The notes under the pieces are model-generated. The model had not been told where the DNA came from. It made no database searches and saw only the letters and a program-made list of their open reading frames with translations. The position numbers and the translations under genes were made by a program. Positions 21,312-29,033 of a stretch of DNA of 31,877 bases are shown here, one piece after another; positions within the stretch are counted from its first letter, which is position 1; each line of letters starts with the position of its first letter. The DNA is from a virus: IMG/VR virus record IMGVR_UViG_3300042321_001312, positions 1 through 31,877 of that record. The stretch is one strand, 5' to 3'.

Positions 21312-22327
21312 TTGTACCCGCAGCAGGACTATCTACAAGATTTCCTGACATGAAGCCAAAATATCTCTTGTACGATTACAGGGGTGAAATGATGTTGATG
21401 AATGCACTGAGAAAATATAGGGAACTCGGTATGAAAATCAACATCGGTATTCTAAAAGAACACCAAGACAAGTATGCTGTCATAGAACAGATACAACATG
21501 AATGGTCCGACAATCTTAATTTTGTTGTGATTGATAAACCAACCAAAGGGCCTGCCGATACTGTATATCGCATTTTATCAGAATCTGGTACAAAAGGTGA
21601 GTTCTTAGTTAAAGATTGTGACAGTTTCTTTGACCACGAAAACACATCAGGTAATTACATTTGTGTTTCCAACATCTCTGAACATGAGATTCTGAAGAAG
21701 TTGGCATCAAAAAGTTTTGTTATTGTTAATGAACAAGACATTGTAACCAATATCATAGAAAAACAGGTTGTTTCAGACACATTCTGTGTTGGTGGTTACA
21801 AATTCGAAAGTGCTGAACAATACAAGTCTGCTTTTGAATATGTTTCACAAATGGATGGTGAAATCTTTGTTTCTGATATTATTGGTCGAATGTTAGATCA
21901 AGGGCACATTTTCACCAAGAGAAGTGTCACAAATTATGTTGACGTTGGAACCGCGAATGATTGGTTTGAATACAATGACAGACCAGTGATCTTCTGTGAC
22001 ATTGATGGTACAATTGTCAAGGCACAATCTAGACTGGATCTGGAAAGTAAGTGTCTTGAAGTACCTTTACAGAATAATGTGAAAAGATTATTGAAACTCC
22101 AAGATAGTGGCGCACAATTTATCTTTACTTCTGCTAGAGAAAATGAGTATACATCACTGACAAGAGAGATGTTATATCGGTTAGGTTTTAAAAGTTTCAC
22201 TTTGATTTGTGGTCTACAGAATTCTAGAAGAATCTTGATCAATGATTACAACAAGGCGAATCCATATCCTAGAGCAGAAGCCATCAATTTATACCGAGAT
22301 TCTGATAACCTGAGTGATTTTCTATGA
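21302..22327 (+). CDS. Nucleotidyltransferase-HAD phosphatase fusion
   Basis: Residues 1-220 form a nucleotidyltransferase: signature PAAGLSTRF at 6-14 followed by K-P-K near 18-20, and the metal-site region LVKDCDSFF (D105/D107). Residues 228-341 form a HAD domain: motif I FCDIDGTIV with D233 and D235, motif II FTSAREN and a late acidic INDYNKANP. Such fusions activate sugar-1-phosphates or phospho-alcohols as NDP or CDP derivatives and remove a phosphate in the same pathway. With the upstream kinase it forms a likely three-step route (kinase, phosphatase, nucleotidyltransferase). The exact substrate cannot be read. Confidence 0.82.
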   Translation: MEIIVPAAGLSTRFPDMKPKYLLYDYRGEMMLMNALRKYRELGMKINIGILKEHQDKYAVIEQIQHEWSDNLNFVVIDKPTKGPADTVYRILSESGTKGEFLVKDCDSFFDHENTSGNYICVSNISEHEILKKLASKSFVIVNEQDIVTNIIEKQVVSDTFCVGGYKFESAEQYKSAFEYVSQMDGEIFVSDIIGRMLDQGHIFTKRSVTNYVDVGTANDWFEYNDRPVIFCDIDGTIVKAQSRLDLESKCLEVPLQNNVKRLLKLQDSGAQFIFTSARENEYTSLTREMLYRLGFKSFTLICGLQNSRRILINDYNKANPYPRAEAINLYRDSDNLSDFL

Positions 22328-23025
22328 TACCAGATAAAAATCTGTTTATTGTTACTTCATCACTTAAACCAGCCATTGGTGCATTTAATGACGAAGAAAG
22401 ATTTTCACAAACAGTTGCATCATTGAAGTCTATACGCAAGGTGTTACCTGAAGCAATCATATTGTTTGCAGATGTTTCGGTTAGACCAGTCTCGGAGTTA
22501 GAAAAAGAAACTTTAGCTGGTCTATCAAATTATTATTTGGATTTGAGTGAAGAACCAAATACAAGATATTGTGCAGTAAATGGTCTGAAGAGTCATGGTG
22601 AAAACTGTTTATTGTTTGCAACACTTGCAACAATTAAAAATGACTTAAAATTAAGTAAGATGTTGAGTTCAGTCAAAAGAATATTTAAGTTTTCTGCAAG
22701 GTCTGAACTTGAAGATAGTTTCGATATGAAAGAATATGAAAACTTGTTTGGTAAGTTTGTATTCAAGAAAAGAATACCAACTTGGATGGGTTACATTAAG
22801 TTTGGTGCAGATCATCTATTAATCACCAGAATGTGGTCAATGTGCCCATCTTTAATAGATGCTTATTTATCAGTTATTCAACAGAATCTAGGAATGTTAT
22901 CCAATGGTCTTGCTGACACAGAACATGCACATTATGTAAATATACCAAAAGATTATTTGATCGAATTTGACAAAATACATTGCTGGGGATGGTTGGCGGG
23001 AAATAGACAAATCGAACATTATTGA
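22324..23025 (+). CDS. Glycosyltransferase-like hypothetical (233 aa)
   Basis: ATG 22324 overlaps the previous TGA. The start NLFIVTSSLKPAIGAFNDEE is followed by a 'RfxQTvaSLkSIRkvlPeA' segment typical of glycosyltransferase-like proteins in phage and giant-virus glycan clusters. IFKFSARSELEDSFD is the likely acidic donor-site region and HCWGWLAGNRQI lies at the end. No signal peptide or membrane segment. It is the last gene of the glycan block; after it come a sigma70 promoter and a late promoter. Activity is inferred from family appearance and neighbours. Confidence 0.62.
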   Translation: MIPDKNLFIVTSSLKPAIGAFNDEERFSQTVASLKSIRKVLPEAIILFADVSVRPVSELEKETLAGLSNYYLDLSEEPNTRYCAVNGLKSHGENCLLFATLATIKNDLKLSKMLSSVKRIFKFSARSELEDSFDMKEYENLFGKFVFKKRIPTWMGYIKFGADHLLITRMWSMCPSLIDAYLSVIQQNLGMLSNGLADTEHAHYVNIPKDYLIEFDKIHCWGWLAGNRQIEHY

Positions 23026-23048
23026 GTGCTATATATCGAACCGAATAT

Positions 23049-23077
23049 TTGACAAATTTGCCAGTGTGTAGTATAAT
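23049..23077 (+). promoter_or_regulatory. Perfect sigma70 promoter P4
   Basis: TTGACA (23049-23054), 17 bases, TATAAT (23072-23077), 56 bases upstream of the ligase-like gene. Only five bases separate it from the late promoter at 23082. Confidence 0.85.
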
Positions 23078-23081
23078 CCAT

Positions 23082-23089
23082 TATAAATA
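23082..23089 (+). promoter_or_regulatory. T4-type late promoter TATAAATA
   Basis: An exact TATAAATA lies 43 bases upstream of the ligase-like gene at 23133, directly behind P4. The downstream leader can form a GCAAC/GTTGC hairpin (about 23100-23117) before the ribosome binding site. Confidence 0.65.
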
Positions 23090-23132
23090 AATCCACGGGC
23101 AACCAAAGTGTGTTGCAATCAAAGGCAAATTA

Positions 23133-24332
23133 ATGAAATCTTTTAAGTCATTTATCAGAGAACAGGTAGAGCCTGAAGAGGAAGGTGCAAGCCGTCAGAT
23201 TAAACATTTGACGCACGTTGAAGATCGTCCACTTCAAAAGGGAGAAAAGGGTGCAAAACACGCCATGAAATCTCTGATGGCTGCGGCTGAACACATAAAA
23301 CAAGGTAAAAAGACTTCCGAATTAACAACAAAATATGATGGATCTCCTGCCATCGTTTATGGGCATCATCCAGAAAATGGTAAGTTTTTTGTTGCATCCA
23401 AGTCAGCCTTCAACAAAACACCTAAGGTCAACTATACTCCAGCTGACATTCTAAAGAACCATGGTCATGCACCAGGTCTTGTTTCCAAATTAAAAGAAGC
23501 ACTCAAACACTTACCCAAAGTTACACCAAAAGAAGGTGTTTATCAAGGTGACATGATGTTTTCGGCCGAAGATAAGAAGAAAAGTGTTGATGGTGGAACA
23601 TCTTTTAATCCAAATCCTTCTGGTTTGACATACACCGCACATGGAGATCATAAGAAGTCCGTAGACAAGGCAAAAATTGGTGTCGTCACACACCTCTCAT
23701 ACCACGGCAAAGATTCCAAAAATCTAAACGCATCACACGAAGTTGATCACGAAAACTTCCAGAAACATTCGGATGTATTCTCGGTCGACCCAAGAATGGA
23801 TACTGCAAAGGTTCATTTTAGTAAAGAACATCAAAAACAATTTGATAAACACATTAAGATGGCTCAGTCAGTTCACGATACACACGGTGATGATATGTAT
23901 GCTGGCACCAGTGCTCACCACGGTGTTGGTGGCCATCTAGAAACATATATGAATCACACAGTTAGAACTGGTGAACAACCAAATCATCAAAACTTTAAAA
24001 ACTGGTTAGAAACCAACAAAAACAAAGCCATCGATAAGTTGAAGACCGAAAAAAATAAGACAGCCAAACAATCAGAGTTGAAAGATGAACTGGGCAAGAT
24101 TGAAAGAAATAAGAAACACTATAACAATCTATTCAAAATGCATGGGCATCTACAGGCTGCAAAAAATGTTTTGATTGATGTAATGAATCAACACCAAGAA
24201 TTTCAACATAAACATGGTGGTGAAACTGCTAATCCAGAAGGATACGTATTTCACCACGGAAATGAATCGGATAAATTTGTAAATAGAGCAGAATTTTCCC
24301 GCAGAAACTTTGCTGGAATTAGAAACATATGA
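23133..24332 (+). CDS. KxDG ligase/nucleotidyltransferase-like protein with capsid-targeting-like N-terminus
   Basis: The product is 399 residues. K67-Y-D-G70 in TTKYDGSPAIVYG matches motif I (lysine nucleotidylation site) of the DNA/RNA ligase superfamily. GVYQGDMMF at 135-143 fits motif III, NPEGYVF near 367-373 fits motif IV and K381 in SDKFVNR could be motif V. This set recalls the uncharacterised phage family DUF6267. The N-terminus MKSFKSFIRE has Glu at residue 10 after I-x, like the capsid-targeting and cleavage sequence of T4 internal proteins. The middle is His/Lys-rich. AAAGG precedes ATG 23133; both an early-type and a late promoter lie upstream. The stop overlaps the next gene. 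Ligase activity is not proven, since a canonical motif Ia is not obvious. Confidence 0.75.
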   Translation: MKSFKSFIREQVEPEEEGASRQIKHLTHVEDRPLQKGEKGAKHAMKSLMAAAEHIKQGKKTSELTTKYDGSPAIVYGHHPENGKFFVASKSAFNKTPKVNYTPADILKNHGHAPGLVSKLKEALKHLPKVTPKEGVYQGDMMFSAEDKKKSVDGGTSFNPNPSGLTYTAHGDHKKSVDKAKIGVVTHLSYHGKDSKNLNASHEVDHENFQKHSDVFSVDPRMDTAKVHFSKEHQKQFDKHIKMAQSVHDTHGDDMYAGTSAHHGVGGHLETYMNHTVRTGEQPNHQNFKNWLETNKNKAIDKLKTEKNKTAKQSELKDELGKIERNKKHYNNLFKMHGHLQAAKNVLIDVMNQHQEFQHKHGGETANPEGYVFHHGNESDKFVNRAEFSRRNFAGIRNI

Positions 24333-26188
24333 AAAAATTCTTAGAAAAATTACATGAGGACGAACAAACACATAGTCCTGTGGTCATGGCTTTTGGTCGC
24401 ATGAATCCACCCACAATTGGGCATGAAAAGTTGGTCAACAGAGTTAAAGATATTGCGAGTGACTATAATGCACCGCATCATGTGATCATTTCACATACAA
24501 TGGACACAAAGAAAAATCCTTTGGCTGCAAATGTCAAATTGAAACATGCAAAGAGATTTTTCCCAGACACCAATATAGATGTTTCGAGCAAAGAGAGACC
24601 AACCTTCTTACAACACGCTGCAGCACTTCATGCAGCTGGCCACGATCATCTAATCATGGTTGCTGGTTCTGATCGTATACCAGAATATGAACAAAAGTTA
24701 AATCAGTACAATGGAATTGGTCCCGGAAAGTTGTTCAACTTCAAAAAGATAGAAGTCAAGTCTGCTGGACAAAGAGATCCTGATTCTGAAGGCGCAGAAG
24801 GCATGTCTGCATCGAAGATGAGAGAACATGCTATTAATAATCGTTTCAATGACTATATTGACAAAGATGGTAAAAAGAAACCTGGATTCAGAAGTGGTAT
24901 TCCATCACATGTACCAGAAAAACACGCAAAAGAATTGTTCCGCGATGTTAGAAGTGGGCTCGGAATCAATGAAGATTTCAACAGAGGTCTATTTAAAGCA
25001 ATTTTCGTGACAGGTGGTCCAGGTTCAGGTAAAGATATCATCATCCGTGAAGCTATCGCTGAAAGTAAATCCGTTGAACTGAATTCGGTTCAGGCTTTCG
25101 ATATTCTGATGGACAAACAAAAACTCTCAGAGAAGTCAAACGATGTTCGCAGAGAAGCAGTCAGAAATCGTGGTCCATTGATCATTAATGGACCTGCTGA
25201 CGACAATAAATTGTTGACAATCAAAGAAGAACTAGAAGAACTGGGTTATGAAACTTCTATGGTGTTTGTTGACACCACAAATGAAGCCAGTAAGAATAGA
25301 AACGAAAAACTGGCAAAAATGATTGCCGAATCTGTGAGATATGATAAATGGAAACAAGCACAAGCCAGCAAGCTTTCATACTCCCAAAAATTTGAGAACT
25401 TTATCAACTTTAATAATAGCTCTTCCCTAGAAGAAATTGAAGAAGATATTACTGACACCTACGAAAAAATAAATAGGTTCATTGAGAACAAAAATTACAA
25501 TGAAATTGCGTTCTCTTGGTTAGAAAGCCGCGGTAAAATCAATATCGCAGAATCTTATGGTTTATTATTTAAGGAAGATGAAAATGTTAAGAAAAATTCT
25601 AGATTTTTTGAGAATTACAAGTCCAAGCGCAACGCCGGAAAAGCATCCACTGGATATTCAAAAATATCAGCCGGTGCAGGCTCCAGAGCCGCAGGTCCAG
25701 GAGATATCCCAGCCGACAATCGTGCAGGAGACCCCAACGCCGACAATATCAAGTGGGACGCCAACAAGCGAACCGGTAGTTACATCTTCCGAACCTACAC
25801 CGAAGAAAACTCGCAGCAAAGCCGCAAAGACTACCCAGAACCACAAGAGACAAACTTCAGCAAAGACAAAGAAAAAATAAAGAAGAAGGGTCTAAGAGAC
25901 TCTCCTACGGTTAGTCAGAGATTGAGAAACGTTACATCAATTGGACCAGAATTCGATACCCGTCAACAGGGAACAGTCTATCCAATGTCTGGTCTAGGTG
26001 ATGTGACGTATAGAGAAGAGACAAATTTTCATTCTTTCAGAAATAAAATGAAAGAATCTTTTATGGATCCAGGCGACAATGAGATGGGTGTTGCTGGTGT
26101 TTTGAATGGTGCAACAAACAAGGAACCAATTCAAAGTCCAAAAGACAATATTGGTATAACAATAGAAAAGAAAAAGAAAAAGAAATGA
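24329..26188 (+). CDS. Nucleotidyltransferase/P-loop kinase fusion with capsid-targeting-like N-terminus
   Basis: The product is 619 residues and the start overlaps the previous stop. N-terminus MKKFLEKLHE ends in L-x-E at 10. Residues 18-35 (VVMAFGRMNPPTIGHEKLV) hold the T-x-G-H motif of the HIGH nucleotidyltransferase superfamily, and GMSASKMREHAI near 158 fits the second motif (SxSxxR). This is the layout of NMN adenylyltransferases and cytidylyltransferases. A second domain has a Walker A-like VTGGPGSGKD near 227-236, with Asp instead of Ser/Thr after the Lys, and LIINGPADD. Overall it resembles NadR-type fusions. Residues 430-520 are low-complexity Gly/Asp/Asn and carry a second open frame. 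The C-terminus ends in a Lys run. Confidence 0.8.
   Translation: MKKFLEKLHEDEQTHSPVVMAFGRMNPPTIGHEKLVNRVKDIASDYNAPHHVIISHTMDTKKNPLAANVKLKHAKRFFPDTNIDVSSKERPTFLQHAAALHAAGHDHLIMVAGSDRIPEYEQKLNQYNGIGPGKLFNFKKIEVKSAGQRDPDSEGAEGMSASKMREHAINNRFNDYIDKDGKKKPGFRSGIPSHVPEKHAKELFRDVRSGLGINEDFNRGLFKAIFVTGGPGSGKDIIIREAIAESKSVELNSVQAFDILMDKQKLSEKSNDVRREAVRNRGPLIINGPADDNKLLTIKEELEELGYETSMVFVDTTNEASKNRNEKLAKMIAESVRYDKWKQAQASKLSYSQKFENFINFNNSSSLEEIEEDITDTYEKINRFIENKNYNEIAFSWLESRGKINIAESYGLLFKEDENVKKNSRFFENYKSKRNAGKASTGYSKISAGAGSRAAGPGDIPADNRAGDPNADNIKWDANKRTGSYIFRTYTEENSQQSRKDYPEPQETNFSKDKEKIKKKGLRDSPTVSQRLRNVTSIGPEFDTRQQGTVYPMSGLGDVTYREETNFHSFRNKMKESFMDPGDNEMGVAGVLNGATNKEPIQSPKDNIGITIEKKKKKK
25584..25880 (+). 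CDS. Possible overprinted Pro-rich protein (98 aa)
   Basis: This frame lies entirely inside the fusion gene, in a different + frame. ATG 25584 has AAGGA at 25571-25575, 8 bases upstream, better than chance for a nested start. The product has a short hydrophobic start (MLRKILDFLRITSPS), a Pro/Thr/Gln/Val-rich middle (TPTPTISSGTPTSEPVV) and a very basic tail (KKTRSKAAKTTQ...KTKKK). The host frame over the same bases is low-complexity, as often seen where genes overprint. It may still be a chance open frame; no homologue is known to me. Confidence 0.35.
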   Translation: MLRKILDFLRITSPSATPEKHPLDIQKYQPVQAPEPQVQEISQPTIVQETPTPTISSGTPTSEPVVTSSEPTPKKTRSKAAKTTQNHKRQTSAKTKKK

Positions 26189-26928
26189 AATCATTCCTAG
26201 ACTTTGCCAAAGAAAAAGAAAATGACGAACTGAAAAGACAGGTCGATCATTTAAAAGATATGACCGCTGAACACGAAGAGAAAGCCCAATCAGCTTTAAT
26301 GATGGGTGATCGTGATGGGCACGCTTTACATATGGCCAAGTGCGATCATTTCAAAACACAACACGATGCATTAAAGTCTAAAATGAATGAGAGTGTTGAA
26401 CAGATTGATGAAAGTCATGTTGCTATCGCCATGGGTAAAGAAATGGACGATGAAGGTAGTATGATTATGAATCAACTGGATCAAATCGAACGTTCAATTA
26501 AAATGTTACGCGATACAGTAAAAGATCCAGAGATGCAAATTCCTGCTTGGGTACAATCTAAAGTAACTTTGGCCGCAGATTACATGGAAACTGTTGCTGG
26601 TTATATGTCAAGTAAAAACGAAAAGGTCAGTGAAGAAGTTGATCTGGATGAAGCATCACCAGCTTGGCAACGCAAAGAAGGCAAATCTGCATCTGGTGGT
26701 TTGAACCGTAAAGGTATCGCTTCTTATCGTAAACAAAATCCAGGATCAAAGTTATCGATGGCTGTCACAACAAAACCATCGAAGTTAAAACCAGGTTCGA
26801 AAGCAGCAAACAGACGCAAGTCTTTCTGTGCAAGAATGTCGGGAATGAAGAAACGTTTGACTTCTGCTAAGACGGCAAAAGATCCAAACTCTAGAATAAA
26901 TAAGTCACTACGCAAATGGAATTGCTAA
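26185..26928 (+). CDS. DUF6321-like phage protein with capsid-targeting-like N-terminus (247 aa)
   Basis: ATG overlaps the previous TGA. The N-terminus MKSFLDFAKE has Glu at 10 but Ala at the P3 position, a weaker match to the (I/L)xE cleavage rule. Residues 1-68 are a charged coiled-coil-like helix. ESVEQIDES with I-D-E lies at 74-76. The C-terminal 90 residues (PAWQRKEGKSASGGLNRKG, then SYRKQNPGSKLSMAV, then RRKSFCARMSGMKKRL, SRINKSLRKWNC) match my memory of DUF6321, a very basic domain found in phages and large viruses. Its positive charge suits binding to packaged DNA. Probably a head-associated or internal protein; that is inference. Confidence 0.75.
   Translation: MKSFLDFAKEKENDELKRQVDHLKDMTAEHEEKAQSALMMGDRDGHALHMAKCDHFKTQHDALKSKMNESVEQIDESHVAIAMGKEMDDEGSMIMNQLDQIERSIKMLRDTVKDPEMQIPAWVQSKVTLAADYMETVAGYMSSKNEKVSEEVDLDEASPAWQRKEGKSASGGLNRKGIASYRKQNPGSKLSMAVTTKPSKLKPGSKAANRRKSFCARMSGMKKRLTSAKTAKDPNSRINKSLRKWNC
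26895..26902 (+). promoter_or_regulatory. Weak late promoter candidate AATAAATA
   Basis: AATAAATA (7 of 8 bases of the T4 late element) lies 40 bases upstream of the gene at 26942 but inside the coding end of the DUF6321-like gene. In AT-rich DNA a chance match is quite possible. Confidence 0.25.
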
Positions 26929-26941
26929 AAGGAAAACAAAA

Positions 26942-28009
26942 ATGATCAATATAAAAAAACAAGATCCTGTTGCTGATGCTGTTAGAGATATTTTACAGCA
27001 AGAAGCATTAAAAGGCAATCAACACAAAATCGACAAGAACAAGAACAATAAAATCGATGCTCACGATTTTAAAATTCTGCGTGGTGAAAAGAAATCTGTA
27101 AAAGAAGATTCTGTGGAAGAAACAAATAATCCTTTTGACTGGAAAAATTATAAGAGTCAATTGCCTACTAAACCAGGTGAAAAAGCTGGATTTGACTCCA
27201 AGAAAATTTCAACAGGAACTTTTTATTCCAGAAAGCCTGTTAAAGATGAACCGATGAAGAAAGAAGAAGTTGAGCAGATTGATGAATTGAAGAAGTCAAC
27301 TGTAAAGTCATATATGAATAAAAAAGTTGATCGTATTCACAAAGATGCTGATCTTCAATATCCTTTCAAACCAAAACCAATCACCAAAAAAGAAGTTGAA
27401 AAAAATACTAAAGATTTAATGAGAGGTCATGCAAGACTATCTGGTGTTAAGCCAACTTCAGAAGAAGTTGAACAAATTGATGAATTATCAAAATCAACAC
27501 TAGGTTCCTATGTGAAAAATGCAGCAAGAGATGTTGGTGCTTCTCGTTCACTTGGTGCCGACTTTAAGAATAAGGCAGAAAAGTCTAGAAAACCTAATAT
27601 AAAAGCAGCGTCATCTAGACTCTCTGACAGATTTAATGCCGTTGCTCAAAAGCGTCACGCTGGCATAGGCAAAGCAGTTGAACGTTTAACAAAAGAAGAA
27701 ATTGAACAGGTTGATGAACGCACCCTATCTACAAGAGAGACTGCTGAGAAAGAGCGTATCGTAAAGGGTATGAAAAAGAATCTTGCTGGTTTTAAAGCTC
27801 GTTACGGTGAAAGAGCAAAATCAGTCATGTATGCTACAGCAACCAAAAATGCCATGAAAGAAGAGGCACTGGAAGAAGGCAAACGTCCAGAAGGTGATAC
27901 AGTTCCTTTTGTTCAGAATGCAAACACATCTTCTTCACCAATGAAGAAAATCAAAGAAGTCGCTGGTGCAGCAATGAAGAAGATTTATAAAGACTTAAAA
28001 ACTAAGTAA
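26942..28009 (+). CDS. Repeat protein with EF-hand-like loop, probable head protein (355 aa)
   Basis: AAAAGGAAAAC precedes ATG 26942. Residues 31-43 (DKNKNNKIDAHDF) match an EF-hand/dockerin calcium loop: acidic or Asn ligands at positions 1, 3, 5 and 9 and Ile at 8. Three spaced repeats follow: EEVEQIDELKKSTVKSYMN at 108-126, EEVEQIDELSKSTLGSYVK at 174-192 and EEIEQVDERTLS near 252-263. The first two contain I-D-E, which fits the T4 prohead protease rule (I/L)-x-E. The rest is Lys-rich and likely helical, with a basic C-terminus. This kind of EQIDEL repeat recurs in phage proteins near head genes. Probable internal or scaffold-like head component; function unproven. Confidence 0.72.
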   Translation: MINIKKQDPVADAVRDILQQEALKGNQHKIDKNKNNKIDAHDFKILRGEKKSVKEDSVEETNNPFDWKNYKSQLPTKPGEKAGFDSKKISTGTFYSRKPVKDEPMKKEEVEQIDELKKSTVKSYMNKKVDRIHKDADLQYPFKPKPITKKEVEKNTKDLMRGHARLSGVKPTSEEVEQIDELSKSTLGSYVKNAARDVGASRSLGADFKNKAEKSRKPNIKAASSRLSDRFNAVAQKRHAGIGKAVERLTKEEIEQVDERTLSTRETAEKERIVKGMKKNLAGFKARYGERAKSVMYATATKNAMKEEALEEGKRPEGDTVPFVQNANTSSSPMKKIKEVAGAAMKKIYKDLKTK

Positions 28010-28010
28010 A

Positions 28011-28997
28011 ATGAATAAGACTGCATCTAAAATAAAAGAAATTGTTAAAAGAACTGTTGCCGAAAAACCATCCTTTGGCACAGATCCTATGGAACCATGG
28101 TCTGCTAAGTATAATGTAACTGAAGATGCAGCTCTTGATAGATATCTTTTGTCTAGAGGTTTGAATCCGAAATACGTGAATAAGGACCTAAAAGTTTCAC
28201 ATGCAAAGTCCAATGCATTTATAAATTGGAAAAATTCTCATTCGAATGAGATTCAAAAAGAATCAATGACAATGGCACATACGCCTACAGCGAAAAGACA
28301 ATACCAATTAAAGAAGTCTGCACACTTTGGTAAAGAAGTTCGAACCAACGGCATACACGGTTCAAAACTACATTCAGAAGCCGTTGATAAAAGAGATACT
28401 GTCACATTCGATATTCCATTTTTAATCAGAGTGTTGGAATACTCGCGTGAAGATGCCAAGACAGATATGGATCTTCATAATGTTGTAACGAAATTGATTC
28501 ATATTCGTAACAAGGGTGTTCTGACAATGAAGGACTACAACTTTGTTACCAGATTGAAAGAACACTTTGAAATCGATGATATCATCACCGAACAAGAATG
28601 TAAGTGTTCGGACGAAAAGGAATGGGAAAAGAAAGCACAGGCTCGTTCTGAAATTTGGAGAAGAAAGCGTCTAAAGATTGATGAAGACAAATATCAAGAT
28701 CCAATGGCTGCAACACAGACTGTTGGTTCAGAAGTTGATACCGATTCTGTACCAAAAAGAAAACGTGAAATGACAAAATCAGCAAGAATGATCAAGTCAA
28801 TTTACAAAAAGAAACGTGTCAAGAATGTCAAAGAAGAATTATATGATCACGAAAAAGAAGATAAAGGTGCGAAATTTGGTGAAAAACCATTTGCTGCAGC
28901 TGTTCTCAAGGGCGGAAAAACAATGACTGGTACACAAAGAGACACCATCGAAATTGATCCAATGATGCGTGCCAAGCCAGGAAAAGTAAACAGATAA
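28011..28997 (+). CDS. Hypothetical phage protein, probable virion or head-associated (328 aa)
   Basis: The gene starts one base after the previous stop. Two parts look conserved: a helical segment at about 129-165 (DTVTFDIPFLIRVLEYSRED, then AKTDMDLHNVVTKLIHIRNKG) and the C-terminus (KGGKTMTGTQRDTIEIDPMM followed by RAKPGK). Both are familiar from T4-like phages of aquatic bacteria, where the protein is uncharacterised. A Cys pair (ECKC at about 198-201) is present but no full zinc motif. Most of the protein is very Lys/Glu-rich. DIITE near 195 contains an I-x-E site. Neighbours suggest a late, head-related role. Confidence 0.65.
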   Translation: MNKTASKIKEIVKRTVAEKPSFGTDPMEPWSAKYNVTEDAALDRYLLSRGLNPKYVNKDLKVSHAKSNAFINWKNSHSNEIQKESMTMAHTPTAKRQYQLKKSAHFGKEVRTNGIHGSKLHSEAVDKRDTVTFDIPFLIRVLEYSREDAKTDMDLHNVVTKLIHIRNKGVLTMKDYNFVTRLKEHFEIDDIITEQECKCSDEKEWEKKAQARSEIWRRKRLKIDEDKYQDPMAATQTVGSEVDTDSVPKRKREMTKSARMIKSIYKKKRVKNVKEELYDHEKEDKGAKFGEKPFAAAVLKGGKTMTGTQRDTIEIDPMMRAKPGKVNR

Positions 28998-29000
28998 ATA
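28993..29000 (+). promoter_or_regulatory. Late promoter candidate GATAAATA
   Basis: GATAAATA differs from the T4 late element only at the first base. It overlaps the upstream stop codon and lies 34 bases before the Ig-domain virion gene. A TAACC-CATA-GGTTA hairpin (29005-29018) and AAGGAG follow, a leader layout expected for a strongly expressed late structural gene. Confidence 0.5.
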
Positions 29001-29033
29001 GTAGATAACCCATAGGTTAAAAGGAGAATATAA

